Positions 44,655 through 53,697 are shown, counted from the stretch's first letter. The stretch is 64,000 nucleotides of DNA from Planktothrix paucivesiculata PCC 9631 (GCF_900009265.2 NZ_LR735026.1:1-64000); one strand, 5' to 3'. Notes: generated by a model not told the origin, from the sequence alone. Made by a program: numbers and translations.

Positions 44655-45659
44655 TTATAGACCCAAAAAATTCCTAATTTTACTCAATATTCCCCTAGTA
44701 GACTTTGAAGGTTGACTGTGTAAATTAATTTCATAATTAATATTATTCTTTTTCTCAGTTTGTTTTAAATCCAATTCTGCTAAACATTTCAAGATTGCTT
44801 GAGTATTTTGAGGGCGATTTGCCACAAAAGGAGCCATTAAATAATCAATGAAGGCAGCCAATTGATCAGAAACATTGGGCGCGCCTTTTCGCCATAACAA
44901 CTTTCCAGTTCGAGGATTTTCTGGATAAGCAGTGGGAGGTTTTCCGGTTAGTAAATAAACAAAGGTTCGTCCCAGGGCAAAAAAATCAGATTGAGGGACG
45001 GGTTTCCCCATCCATTTTAGAGTTAGAGGACATCCAGGGGAAATAGCCCCTGTTACGCTTTCCATCTTAATAAAGGTGTCTCTCTCTGAAAGTTCTTCCT
45101 CTATAGCTCCAAAATCAATTAATACTAACTGTCCATTGGGTTTCCTGATAATATTTTGAGGCTTAATATCCCGATGGAAGTATTGCAAATTATGGACTTG
45201 CTCCAATATCTCAGTCAGTTGTTTTAGCCATTCCAAAGCGAGTTCTTGACTGATGGGTTCTTTTTTTCGCTCCTTCATCCAGTCTTGTAAATTTTGCCCT
45301 TCAATTTTCTCCATCACCAAACAGTGGAGATTTTCGCAGCTTCCCCTGGGAAAATAGGTAAAATATCCATCAGGATCAACTTTAGGAAGTCCAGGATAGT
45401 TGATTTGACTCAAAACTTCTGCTTGTTGTTTCAACAAAGCGACTCCTTTAGGATTGTTTTTTAATAAAACTTTTAGAACCTTACATTTTCCTTGATCATC
45501 AATTTCAAATGTTTTGATAAAATCTCCTCCTCCAAGTTGTTTGATCACACGATACCGCCCTTCCAGCAAAAGATTAGAGCCACATTGACAACAAGTAGAT
45601 TGATTCTCGTTTGCTGAATCTGTTGGGTTAGGACATTTAGGATTAAGGCAATAACTCAT
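44655..45659 (-). CDS. 4-Cys Ser/Thr protein kinase
   Basis: A 334-aa kinase with an N-terminal zinc-ribbon-like cysteine set (C4, C9, C23/C24, C27) before a Hanks-type kinase domain (about 33-295): glycine loop LGGGDF near 42, catalytic lysine in KVLKVLL near 60, HRDIKPQNI near 163-171, and a DFG motif (LIDFGAI) near 182. This is the '4-Cys' kinase family frequent in cyanobacteria. Short tail without a membrane helix, so cytoplasmic. Substrate unknown. Confidence 0.92.
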   Translation of the reverse strand: MSYCLNPKCPNPTDSANENQSTCCQCGSNLLLEGRYRVIKQLGGGDFIKTFEIDDQGKCKVLKVLLKNNPKGVALLKQQAEVLSQINYPGLPKVDPDGYFTYFPRGSCENLHCLVMEKIEGQNLQDWMKERKKEPISQELALEWLKQLTEILEQVHNLQYFHRDIKPQNIIRKPNGQLVLIDFGAIEEELSERDTFIKMESVTGAISPGCPLTLKWMGKPVPQSDFFALGRTFVYLLTGKPPTAYPENPRTGKLLWRKGAPNVSDQLAAFIDYLMAPFVANRPQNTQAILKCLAELDLKQTEKKNNINYEINLHSQPSKSTRGILSKIRNFLGL

Positions 45660-46259
45660 AATGAGAAAACCTCAAGCGAGATGACTAAATTAATTATACT
45701 CTGGCAAATTTATTATTAATGTTCTGGAGATTGTTCTATTTAAGTTATTTTCTTCAAACTGTATAAGATGATTATATCACTCCCCACTTAAAAGGTTTTT
45801 GTGGTTTTATTTATTCCCAATATAATCTCTGGCTCTATGTTAACTTTGTCTTATCATTTTCTCAATATCGTTTTGTTTTTTAAAAGATTGTCAGGAAATC
45901 TTGATATTTTATTGAAAATTACTCTCAAATAGTTGACGAGATGATCGGGGTTCTGGTACTATGTTGAAAACATCGCTCAAGGGCTTATTGTGTCTATTCG
46001 GCAAAATTAAGGCCAAAACCCTGATTATTTCGTCAAATATCTTGATTTCCTGACGAAATTGCCGCCTGCTGATGCACGAGTTTTTGAGGAAAAAGGCTCA
46101 ACCCCAAAGGGCTATCTTGACAAAATTGCTAATTTGTGATTTAGGGTAAAATAGCGATCGCGATCACAATATGGTTTTTCTATAATAAGTAAAAGTAGTA
46201 ATAATTTTTCAGTAAGAATAAAACCCTGTTATTCTAGTAGGGTATAACATTTTAAACCC
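45660..46259. other. 600-bp region between the kinase gene and gvpK
   Basis: No intact gene. It probably holds the gvpK promoter (AT-rich stretch 46165-46235, HIP1 at 46153) and one protein-like fragment at 46011-46139. Confidence 0.5.
46011..46139 (+). pseudogene. 43-codon protein-like remnant upstream of gvpK
   Basis: An open stretch reads GQNPDYFVKYLDFLTKLPPA and continues to a TGA at 46137, with an in-frame stop directly before it and no start codon. Amino-acid composition looks like a real soluble protein, so a decayed gene end is plausible. Family unknown. Confidence 0.3.
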
Positions 46260-46721
46260 ATGTCATTTTCTGAACCTTCCATAGAAACCAGTATCACGCC
46301 CAAATCCTCTGGAAAAGATGCAGGTTTAGCTCCATTAGTGTTGACCTTGGTGGAACTAATTCGACAGTTAATGGAAGCGCAAGTCATCCGGAGGATGGAA
46401 GGAAATACTCTCACTGAGGAGGAATTAGATCGGGCGGCGGAGAGTTTACGCCAATTAGAAATTCAGGTATTAAAACTCTGTGAAATCTTTGAAATAGATC
46501 CGGCGGACTTGAATATTGAATTATCGGAATTTGGAACATTATTACCCAAATCAGGAACTTATTATCCTGGGGAAACTACCCAAAACCCTTCAATTTTGGA
46601 ATTATTAGATCGGTTAATGAATACGGGAATTGTGGTTGAGGGAAGTGTAGATTTAGGGTTAGCGCAACTGAACTTAATTCATGCCAAACTGAGATTAGTC
46701 TTAACCTCCAAACCCATCTAA
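46260..46721 (+). CDS. gvpK: Gas vesicle protein GvpK
   Basis: A 153-aa accessory gas-vesicle protein with the typical core: LAPLVLTLVELIRQLMEAQV near 22-41 and LRQLEIQVLKLCEIF near 64-78, then DLGLAQLNLIHAKLRLVL near the C-terminus. Gas vesicles give the cell buoyancy. First gene of a plus-strand run gvpK-gvpF-gvpG; the main shell gene gvpA is not in the window. Confidence 0.95.
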   Translation: MSFSEPSIETSITPKSSGKDAGLAPLVLTLVELIRQLMEAQVIRRMEGNTLTEEELDRAAESLRQLEIQVLKLCEIFEIDPADLNIELSEFGTLLPKSGTYYPGETTQNPSILELLDRLMNTGIVVEGSVDLGLAQLNLIHAKLRLVLTSKPI

Positions 46722-46839
46722 CTATTGTATCGTTTCCCCCAGTTTTGCTTCTATATTGGAGACTTTGACTTTAAGGTTTATAATAGATATTGGTGCGATC
46801 GCTTATACACCCGACGGGTTTAATTAATAGGGTTTAATT

Positions 46840-47577
46840 ATGGGAAATGGTTTATATTTATACGGAATTTTACCGACCAACCGAGTCCGACCTTTAGCCT
46901 TACATGGGTTAGACAAACAACCCATACAAACCCATCCCGTTGATGAGTTTAGCTTTTTATATTCCGAGACTCAACAAGAACGTTATTTAGCCAGTCGGCG
47001 AAACCTATTAGGCCATGAAGATGTATTAGAAAAGGTGATGCAACATGGCTATAGAACAGTTTTACCGTTGCAATTTGGATTAATTGTTAAAGATTGGGAA
47101 AATGTCAAAGCACAACTAATTATTCCCTATCAAGATCGGTTAAAAGAATTATTTCATAAATTAGAAGGAAAACGGGAAGTAGGGGTAAAAATCTTTTGGG
47201 AAGAAACCGAAGAATTAAACCTATTAATGACCGAAAATCAGGAATTAAGGGAAAAACGGGATAGCCTAGAAGGTAAACGTCTGAGTATGGATGAAGTCAT
47301 TCGTATTGGTCAGGAAATTGAACGAGCAATGCAACATCGTCAACAGGAAATTATCGATAAATTTCAAGAAATATTAAACCCCCTAGCCGCAGAAATTGTT
47401 GAAAACGATAATTTAACCATTGCTATGATCTATAACGCTGCCTATTTAATTCCTTGGGATACGGAACCCCAATTTGGTGATAAAATAGAAGAACTAGATC
47501 ACCATTTTAATAACCGCCTGCGAATTCGCTATAATAACTTTACAGCCGCGTTTAATTTTGCCCAACTCAACCCTTAA
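46840..47577 (+). CDS. gvpF: Gas vesicle protein GvpF/GvpL
   Basis: A 245-aa accessory protein (MGNGLYLYGILP start, VLPLQFGLIV near 78-87, C-terminal NNRLRIRYNNFTAAFNF near 224-240), the signature of the GvpF/L family that nucleates gas-vesicle assembly. The F or L name cannot be separated by eye. It is followed 12 bp later by gvpG. Confidence 0.93.
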   Translation: MGNGLYLYGILPTNRVRPLALHGLDKQPIQTHPVDEFSFLYSETQQERYLASRRNLLGHEDVLEKVMQHGYRTVLPLQFGLIVKDWENVKAQLIIPYQDRLKELFHKLEGKREVGVKIFWEETEELNLLMTENQELREKRDSLEGKRLSMDEVIRIGQEIERAMQHRQQEIIDKFQEILNPLAAEIVENDNLTIAMIYNAAYLIPWDTEPQFGDKIEELDHHFNNRLRIRYNNFTAAFNFAQLNP

Positions 47578-47589
47578 TTTAGAGGCGTT

Positions 47590-47847
47590 ATGGTATTACG
47601 ATTATTACTCTCTCCGATCACAGCCCCCTTTGAAGGTGTAATCTGGATTGGGGAACAACTCCTAGAACGGGCGGAAGCCGAACTTGATGACAAAGAAAAC
47701 TTAGGAAAGCGGTTATTAGCGCTCCAGTTAGCCTTTGATATGGGGGATATTGCCGAAGAAGACTTTGAAGTTCAAGAAGAAGAATTATTGCTACAAATTC
47801 AAGATTTAGAAGATGAAGCCAACCGAGAAGAAAATGAAATAGATTAA
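47590..47847 (+). CDS. gvpG: Gas vesicle protein GvpG
   Basis: An 85-aa protein: a hydrophobic N-terminus (LLLSPITAPFEGVIWIGEQL) and an acidic helical C-terminus (DIAEEDFEVQEEELLLQIQD). This matches GvpG, a required assembly factor. It lies 12 bp after gvpF and converges on gvpV. Confidence 0.93.
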   Translation: MVLRLLLSPITAPFEGVIWIGEQLLERAEAELDDKENLGKRLLALQLAFDMGDIAEEDFEVQEEELLLQIQDLEDEANREENEID

Positions 47848-47877
47848 GCGCATCAAATCAAAACTCTCCTCTCCTCC

Positions 47878-47895
47878 TTCGTGTCTTAGTGTCTT
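47878..47895. repeat. TTCGTGTCTTAGTGTCTT repeat after gvpG
   Basis: Copy of the dispersed repeat also at 34177-34202, located between the convergent gvpG and gvpV genes. Confidence 0.45.
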
Positions 47896-47919
47896 CTTAA
47901 ATGATTAAATTCCATCCCA

Positions 47920-48246
47920 CTAATAGTCTAAAGTAAAAGTTGAAACTGAACCGGGTTTAGGTTTAGTAGGAGTGGGAGTCGGAGGTTGGGTCGTTTTGGT
48001 TTCTGGGGGTTTGGGTTGAGCAATTTGTTTAACGTCGGTTTCTAACCCTTGAATTTGAGTTTCAATCTGTTCTAAACGTTGAGTAACGGTTTCAAAGCGT
48101 TGTCCTAAACTTTCTAACTCCTCTTGTAAGCGTTTTTTCTCCACCGCTAATTGATATAAACTCCGGTAGAGCGTCGCTTCGGTTTTTCTGCGAGGCATGG
48201 TGCTAATTTTGGGTAAAATAGCAGGTTGAGAACGGAAAGGACGCAT
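47920..48246 (-). CDS. gvpV: Gas vesicle protein GvpV
   Basis: A 108-aa protein: N-terminal RRKTEATLYRSLYQLAVEKK, a coiled coil (about 35-75) and a proline/threonine-rich tail. This is the layout of cyanobacterial GvpV, an accessory gas-vesicle protein. It sits on the minus strand opposite the gvpKFG run and 54 bp from the next minus-strand gene. An internal ATG at about 48198 (MPRRKTEATLY) is an alternative start. Confidence 0.85.
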   Translation of the reverse strand: MRPFRSQPAILPKISTMPRRKTEATLYRSLYQLAVEKKRLQEELESLGQRFETVTQRLEQIETQIQGLETDVKQIAQPKPPETKTTQPPTPTPTKPKPGSVSTFTLDY

Positions 48247-48299
48247 AATAATTTGGGTATAACTACGACATTATTGTAACAATGGAATTTGTAGGATTC

Positions 48300-49004
48300 C
48301 TAAACTTTATTTTTCTTCATTAACTCACTAATTTTACTAATTTTTTTGTTAGACTTTTGGGGAGAAAACCGTTTAGTTTCCGCCGAATAACTCCAACAGA
48401 TGGCATCCGGGTCACGTTGATAACTCCAGGCAGGAAATTCTGCTTTGGTCTTCCACTTGCTGAGGGTAGTCGGATGCACCCCTAACCGTTGGGCGAGTTC
48501 CGACTGATTCAGGGTTTCGGGTAAAACAGAACCAGAAGCCGCGTTGACGGGGAATAAAACCACGGAATTAGGGTTTTCTTTTTCCGGTTTAGGAATAGCC
48601 GGGAGAGGGTCTGCAACGGTCTGAGACGGTTGGGCGGTGGGAAAATAGTAAATCATCCCCCCCACGTCGGTAATTTCATATTGGGCGGCAAATTCCGTAG
48701 CCCGTTGGTCGAGATATTCCTGTACTTTCGTCCCCGACTGTTGGGTGTGCATGGCTAAATCTAAGGCCGTAATTCGTCCTTGATTTTCCCGAATTAACCG
48801 ATAAAATACCTCATCCAAGGTGGCTAACTGATTTTGTTGACGCTGTTGATAATATTTCCATATCCGCCAAGACCCCCATCCCCCAACCGTTAGAATGGCT
48901 AAGGGGAATGCTTTCTGGAGGATAAACAAAACCACCGCCACGGGAAGGAGAAGCGTCAGATATCCCCGTTCAGGCGGGTTGATTTTTGGGTTTGAGTCTG
49001 ACAT
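48300..49004 (-). CDS. GvpW-like gas-vesicle-associated membrane protein
   Basis: A 234-aa protein with one or two membrane segments (about 15-45, YLTLLLPVAVVLFILQKAF), a winged-helix-like central region (LDEVFYRLIRENQGRITALD) and a C-terminal helix-turn-helix segment (LNQSELAQRLGVHPTTLSKW). Its place after gvpV suggests GvpW, but I am unsure of the name. The ATG at 49004 is preferred over 49094 because the extra 30 residues look unlike the family core. A role in gas-vesicle regulation is inference from position. Confidence 0.6.
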   Translation of the reverse strand: MSDSNPKINPPERGYLTLLLPVAVVLFILQKAFPLAILTVGGWGSWRIWKYYQQRQQNQLATLDEVFYRLIRENQGRITALDLAMHTQQSGTKVQEYLDQRATEFAAQYEITDVGGMIYYFPTAQPSQTVADPLPAIPKPEKENPNSVVLFPVNAASGSVLPETLNQSELAQRLGVHPTTLSKWKTKAEFPAWSYQRDPDAICWSYSAETKRFSPQKSNKKISKISELMKKNKV

Positions 49005-49195
49005 GGATAGGAGGTGAGCAAAAGTGATATCTTCAATATTGACTAAAAAGTCTATTTTTGCAAGGTGGGCGTCGATAACCGTAACCCCTACCATTAGTTA
49101 TCTATTATTAGCAAAGACTATACTGTTAAGTAACCCTCTTCAAAAATAATTTAACCTTTAGTATAACTTAACCTGTAGTATGATAAGGTTTTAAA

Positions 49196-50392
49196 ATGAC
49201 TCATAACACTCGTCGCCATTTCCTCAAATTTGCCAGTTCAGCACTAGCAACTCTGGGAATTAATCAATTCCTATTCCAACAAAAAGCTGAACAAGCTGGC
49301 AAAGTCCTCGCCCAAAGTACCCCCCGCAAATTAGCTTTATTAGTAGGGATAAATCAATATCCTTTCAACCCCCTAGAAGGATGCGTCAACGACCTGGATT
49401 TACAACGCTATTTGTTAATTCATCGTTTCGGGTTTAATCCTAAAGATATTTATATTTTACCCGAAACAGAAGCCACCCGGACAGGAATTTTAACCGCCTT
49501 TGAAGAACATTTAATTAAACAAGCCAAACCCGGAGATATTGTGGTTTATCACTATTCTGGGCATGGTTCTCGGATTTTTGATCCTGACCCAATTATAACC
49601 CGATTAGGAGATATACAAGGATTAAATGGAACCTTTGTTCCTATTAATAGTGACTTCTCCACCGGATATGCTGAAGTTGGGGGAGTTGTCCAAGATATTA
49701 TGGGACATACCTTATTTTTATTAATGTCAGCCCTGAAAACCGAAAATGTGACGGTGGTTTTAGATAGTTGTTTTTCCGGTGGAGCAACCCGAGGAGTCCG
49801 GGTGCGTTCCAGGGATGGAGGTGAAAATATTTTAGTTTCTTCTGATGAAAAAAACTATCAGCAACAGTGGTTATCTCGATTAAATTTATCTCCCGAACAA
49901 TTTGTTAAAGGCTATCAAACCGGGGTAGCTAAAGGGGTCGTATTAGCAGCAAGTTCCCCAAACCAACTGGCACGGGAAGCAAATATAAATGGCTTTAAAT
50001 GCGGTCTATTTAGTTATTTACTAACTTATTATCTCTGGCAGGAAGACAACAATATTGAACGAGTATTTCAAAACATTCTCCCAGAAATTCCTGAAAAATT
50101 TAACCAAGTTCCCCGTTATGAAGTTAAAGTGGGGAGTGGGTATCAACAACAACTGCCCTATTTTATTAATTCTCCCAAATCTCCCGCCCAAGCAGTTGTA
50201 ACGGCAGTCAGTGGGGAAACCGCTCAATTATGGTTAGGAGGAGTTGATTTAAGAAAAGTGACAACGGGAACAATATTTACTGCTATTAATGGTACAGGAA
50301 AAGTGAAAATCATTTCCCGTGATGGGTTAGTAGGACAGGCAAAGATTGAGCAACCCGTAACCGTAGGAACCCCCTTGCATTTGATCAGTTAA
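49196..50392 (+). CDS. Metacaspase-like peptidase (C14 family) with Tat signal
   Basis: A 398-aa caspase-fold protein. N-terminus has a twin-arginine signal (NTRRHFLKFASSALATLGIN), so export to the periplasm is likely. The p20-like domain (about 45-250) contains the catalytic dyad H123 (YHYSGHGSR) and C192 (LDSCFSGG). C-terminal 260-398 is a beta-rich extension. Metacaspases cleave after Arg/Lys; orthocaspases of this kind are abundant in filamentous cyanobacteria. Followed by two small regulatory or toxin-antitoxin genes. Confidence 0.9.
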   Translation: MTHNTRRHFLKFASSALATLGINQFLFQQKAEQAGKVLAQSTPRKLALLVGINQYPFNPLEGCVNDLDLQRYLLIHRFGFNPKDIYILPETEATRTGILTAFEEHLIKQAKPGDIVVYHYSGHGSRIFDPDPIITRLGDIQGLNGTFVPINSDFSTGYAEVGGVVQDIMGHTLFLLMSALKTENVTVVLDSCFSGGATRGVRVRSRDGGENILVSSDEKNYQQQWLSRLNLSPEQFVKGYQTGVAKGVVLAASSPNQLAREANINGFKCGLFSYLLTYYLWQEDNNIERVFQNILPEIPEKFNQVPRYEVKVGSGYQQQLPYFINSPKSPAQAVVTAVSGETAQLWLGGVDLRKVTTGTIFTAINGTGKVKIISRDGLVGQAKIEQPVTVGTPLHLIS

Positions 50393-50405
50393 GAGGAATA
50401 TTAAT

Positions 50406-50636
50406 ATGTTAGAAAAAACCGGATCAAGTGAGACAGCAGCGAATATTCTTAAGGTTTCCCATGCTCATTTATTGCAACTATTAGAAGCAGGAGTTATTTC
50501 TTATGTAGCGATTAATTCAGAAATAAAAATTCCCTTACAGGATTTAATGGATTACAAAATAAAACGAGATGAAGCCAGGGAAAAACTGTTAGACGAAATT
50601 ATGGAAATCAGTCAAGAAGCAGGTTTTTATGAGTAA
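50406..50636 (+). CDS. Excisionase/MerR-like small DNA-binding protein, possible antitoxin
   Basis: A 76-aa protein with a helix-turn-helix of the excisionase type (SSETAANILKVSHAHLLQLL near 7-26, then IKIPLQDLMDYK). Such proteins serve as antitoxins for PIN-type toxins. Its stop overlaps the ATG of a 19-codon frame that stops early. It begins 13 bp after the metacaspase stop, so could be co-transcribed with it. Confidence 0.7.
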   Translation: MLEKTGSSETAANILKVSHAHLLQLLEAGVISYVAINSEIKIPLQDLMDYKIKRDEAREKLLDEIMEISQEAGFYE

Positions 50637-50685
50637 AGCAGATATTTTAGCAATTGACCTAAAAGTTTCTTCAAGTTTGTTATAA
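50629..50685 (+). pseudogene. Truncated frame coupled to the excisionase-like gene
   Basis: ATG overlaps the preceding stop by 8 bp and reads MSKADILAIDLKVSSSLL before a stop. The phrase resembles the beginning of PIN-domain toxins (aspartate in the first strand), suggesting a lost toxin. Too short for certainty. Confidence 0.3.
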
Positions 50686-50756
50686 TTGTTGTGATTGACA
50701 ACGTAAATCAGCAGTGACTCGATAATTTATAATTTAAAATATAATAGGCAATAACC

Positions 50757-50981
50757 ATGACTCAAGAAATGCGTCAAGAAATTGTTACCTTAGCCAGAGA
50801 ATTACCTGATGAACTGTTAGCAGAAGCCCTGGTCTTTTTGCATTCTCTCGCCGAAAAAGCACAAAATAATCACTCCGATAATTCCTCAACTATTGGTAAA
50901 CCCGAATTTGACAAAGCAATAGCAGCTTATCAAGTGATTAGCGAAAAGTATAAAAATGCGTTAAGGGAATTAGCCCAGTGA
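50757..50981 (+). CDS. Antitoxin of a Doc-type toxin-antitoxin pair
   Basis: A 74-aa acidic, helical protein whose GTGA overlap with the next gene, a Doc-type toxin, identifies it as the likely antitoxin. The N-terminal QEIVTLARELPDELLAEAL helix differs from Phd; family not named. Confidence 0.7.
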   Translation: MTQEMRQEIVTLARELPDELLAEALVFLHSLAEKAQNNHSDNSSTIGKPEFDKAIAAYQVISEKYKNALRELAQ

Positions 50982-51370
50982 ATGAACCCTTATGGATTTT
51001 TGAAGAAATTGTTCGAGTTATTCATCAGGATCAAATTCAGCAGCATGGTGGTAGTTTAGGTATCAGGGACGAAAATCTCCTTTCTGCAAGTTTAGCTAGA
51101 CCCAGACATTTATTTGCTTACGGTCAACCTGATTTATTTGACCTGGCTGCCGCTTATGGTTATGGTTTGGCTAAAAACCATCCGTTTATTGATGGTAATA
51201 AACGCACAGCTTTTGCAGTAATGGCAACTTTTTTGTTGGTGAATAGCTATTTATTAGAAGTTCCAGAAATCGAGGTGGTGCAAATCATGGAAGGGTTAGC
51301 AACTGACCAAGAAAATCAAGAATCTTTAGCCCAATGGTTAAGGAAAAATTCTGTATTAGAATTGATGTAA
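50978..51370 (+). CDS. doc: Doc/Fic-family toxin
   Basis: A 130-aa Doc-type protein with the Fic signature HPFIDGNKRTA at 68-78 (the His-Pro-Phe...GNKR loop that transfers a phosphate group onto EF-Tu in Doc). Start is GTG at 50978, overlapping the antitoxin stop (GTGA). A complete motif suggests activity. The gene is directly followed (15 bp) by the TPR-CHAT gene remnant. Confidence 0.88.
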   Translation: MNEPLWIFEEIVRVIHQDQIQQHGGSLGIRDENLLSASLARPRHLFAYGQPDLFDLAAAYGYGLAKNHPFIDGNKRTAFAVMATFLLVNSYLLEVPEIEVVQIMEGLATDQENQESLAQWLRKNSVLELM

Positions 51371-51385
51371 ATTCAAATTAGGGGA

Positions 51386-51835
51386 ATGGGTAAAAAAATG
51401 GAAATAAAAACAAGTCAGAACAAATTAGTTTTTGCGTTCCTCAAAGGCGTTTCCGTATCAGGAATTATCGGTGTCGCCTTGCTATCGGAGTCAGGGATGG
51501 CGACACCCAAACCCTTAGAAACAGGGTTTCTTCTAACTATATCTAATCACCAAGCCACTGAACTCAATAAACCCGGTTTCTTACCCCAAACCCTCATCGC
51601 CCAAAATAGCAGCAACCCCGAAGCGGATAGACTTTCTCAAGAGGGACTACAACTATTTCAGCAAGGAACAGCAGAATCATTACGGGCTGCTTTAGAAAAG
51701 TGGGAAGCCGCTCGCCAACTCTATCACGCCGCTGGGGATAAAGCAGGGGGTTTTCATTTTCCCAAATGCGATCGCTATCTTCAAAAAAAATTATCAATTT
51801 TTCCGATCAAATTCTCTCTAATTTTCATCAGATAA
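51386..51835 (+). pseudogene. TPR-CHAT gene, 5' fragment
   Basis: The 5' part of a large gene interrupted by an insertion sequence at 51744. True codons run from 51386 to 51743; the rest (to 51835) is IS-encoded. It begins with a signal or membrane segment (about 11-33, KLVFAFLKGVSVSGIIGVAL), then a linker and the first TPR-like helix (EKWEAARQLYHAAGDK). Precise removal of the IS and one target copy joins codon 116 (GGG at 51734) to 53169 in frame. Two AGAAAC-type palindromes lie inside its coding region. Confidence 0.85.
51734..51743. repeat. Target-site duplication of left ISAs1 copy, left side
   Basis: GGGGATAAAG, repeated exactly at 53169-53178 on the other side of the element. A 10-bp duplication agrees with what is known for ISAs1-family elements (about 8-10 bp). 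Confidence 0.85.
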
Positions 51836-51979
51836 GTGGGAAATATTAAGAATGAACAATTTTCATATTTATTAACAGCAAAAGATAGCCATTGTCTTGA
51901 TTAATAAGACTTTATGACTATTTATTATTAAATATTTTGAATGTTTTTTTAGAAAAATAGTTTTAAAAACTTAATTAAT

Positions 51980-53071
51980 TCAGGCGATCGCTAAAATCTT
52001 TTCCCAATTATTTCCCAACCATGACTGTCCCTCTTTTATTGAGCTAAAACCCAAACTTCTGTATATATTCAAAATTAATGTTACTAATAACGAGAATTTT
52101 CCGGCTACGTCTATGCCTTTTATTCTTGATTTATCTTCATTAAAATTCACATCTTTGACCCAATGTACTTGATTTTCAATTAACCAATGTGCTTTAATTT
52201 TTTCTGCAAATGTTTTCGCACTTAATTTCTGACTACTAATATAATATAAAGTCTCATTATATTCTTGATCACCCCGAAAACCCGTTCTTTCTACCTGAAT
52301 AAAACTTTGAAGATGAGGATAATTTTTATGGTTGACATTTTGGCTATCAAATACTGATACTTTTCTGCTAATATTTCGCCCATGACTGACATCTTTTTCT
52401 TCATATACCGTTAAAGGTTTTTCGATTTCTGCTAAAATCTTGATCCGATTGTGCAATTTAATTTGATTCCCTTTTACCGTAATTAAATAATTATTTTTGC
52501 TCTCAATTATTGCCTGAGTTGTTTCCTTACTACAATGGAGAGCATCGAGGGTAAATACTTTATTTAATAACCCGCATTTTTCTATCATAGACAGAACTTT
52601 AGCGTTTTCAGAACTTTGTTTACTTTCAAAACTTTCCGATTTAATTACTAACTTTGTTTCTTGACTAAACCAAGATACCATAATTAACATATTTTGTTTC
52701 TGATTTTCATAGTTAGTCAGGGTGTTTTTTAAAGATTTTCCATCGATCGCAATCCAATCAACGCCTTCTTGTTGCCAATAATATTCCTGGACTATTGACT
52801 GAAAAACCAACTGAATTTCTATTGAATTTATTCCGAGCATTACTCGTCTTATGGTACTATAAGACGGCAATTTTTTAGTGTTAGTTTCTAATAATTTAAT
52901 TAGCTTATTTTCTTCATTTTTTCTAAAATTATCTATTTGCTTATAAGTAACATTGCCAGTTAGCAGTGCTAAAACAATGATAGTCAACACTACCCATAAT
53001 TCATGTCTTTTACCACGATTTTTCCGAAAATCCTTGACTAACTTCAGTTGTTCGATTATACTGTTTAACAT
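51980..53071 (-). CDS. ISAs1-family transposase, left copy
   Basis: A 363-aa DDE transposase: N-terminal ISAs1 domain (DFRKNRGKRHELWVVLTIIV near 15-34), catalytic region beginning WIAIDGKSLKN near 109 and including the TLDALHCSKET segment near 178. The protein is identical in all 363 residues to that of the right copy. Full-length and probably active. Confidence 0.93.
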   Translation of the reverse strand: MLNSIIEQLKLVKDFRKNRGKRHELWVVLTIIVLALLTGNVTYKQIDNFRKNEENKLIKLLETNTKKLPSYSTIRRVMLGINSIEIQLVFQSIVQEYYWQQEGVDWIAIDGKSLKNTLTNYENQKQNMLIMVSWFSQETKLVIKSESFESKQSSENAKVLSMIEKCGLLNKVFTLDALHCSKETTQAIIESKNNYLITVKGNQIKLHNRIKILAEIEKPLTVYEEKDVSHGRNISRKVSVFDSQNVNHKNYPHLQSFIQVERTGFRGDQEYNETLYYISSQKLSAKTFAEKIKAHWLIENQVHWVKDVNFNEDKSRIKGIDVAGKFSLLVTLILNIYRSLGFSSIKEGQSWLGNNWEKILAIA

Positions 53072-53085
53072 AGTTTTTTAAAATC

Positions 53086-53136
53086 AAATAAAAGTGATCT
53101 TTCTTTGATTTTACCAAAAAAAGATCACTTTTATTT
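53086..53136. other. Long hairpin upstream of left transposase gene
   Basis: A 17-bp perfect stem (AAATAAAAGTGATCTTT with its complement) around a 17-nt loop, 15 bp before the transposase start, mirrored at 53730-53780 in the other copy. Likely limits transposase expression from outside transcription. Confidence 0.7.
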
Positions 53137-53168
53137 TCTTTTTTACCCCCGACAATGAAAACACCCTG

Positions 53169-53697
53169 GGGGATAAAGGGGGGGAAGCCATTACTCTCAA
53201 CGATATTGGCTATGTGTACTCCTCCCTGGGAGAAAAGCAGCAAGCCCTAGACTACTACAACCAAGCCTTACCCCTATTACGGGCTGTGGGGAATAGAGGC
53301 GGGGAAGCCAATACTCTCAACAATATTGGCTATGTGTACGACTCCCTGGGAGAAAAGCAGCAAGCCCTAGACTACTACAACCAAGCCTTACCCCTATCAC
53401 GGGGAGTGGGGGAAGCCACTACTCTCAACCCCCTATTACGGGTAGTGGGGAATAGAGGGGTGGAAGCCACTACTCTCAACAATATTGGCCTTGTGTACGA
53501 CTCCCTGGGAGAAAAGCAGAAAGCCCTAGAATACTTGAACCAAGCTTTACCCCTATTTCGGGCAGTGGGGGATAGAGGGGGGGAAGCCACTACTCTCAAC
53601 AATATTGGCCTTGTGTACGACTCCCTGGGAGAAAAGCAGCAAGCCCTAGACTACTACAACCAAGCCTTACCCCTATTACGGGCAGTGGGGGATAGAG
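53169..53697 (+). pseudogene. TPR-CHAT gene, middle fragment
   Basis: Five 120-bp TPR units (consensus [20 protein letters not shown] then [20 protein letters not shown]), nearly identical at DNA level, flanked by the two IS copies. One unit near 53393-53450 is abnormal (RGVGEATTLNPLLRVVG), with part of a repeat lost or fused. Frame continues to 53723 only into IS sequence. Frame-compatible on both ends with the outer fragments. Confidence 0.85.

Larger units (their letters stand above)
51744..53168 (-). mobile_element. ISAs1-family insertion sequence, left copy
   Basis: A 1425-bp element bounded by imperfect terminal inverted repeats (CAGGGGGTTTTCATTTTCCC at the transposase 3' side, CAGGGTGTTTTCATTGTCGG at the 5' side) and flanked by a GGGGATAAAG duplication. 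It is identical in encoded protein to the copy at 53698-55122 and lies in the opposite orientation. It carries the transposase gene 51980-53071 and a long hairpin upstream of it (53086-53136). Confidence 0.9.
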
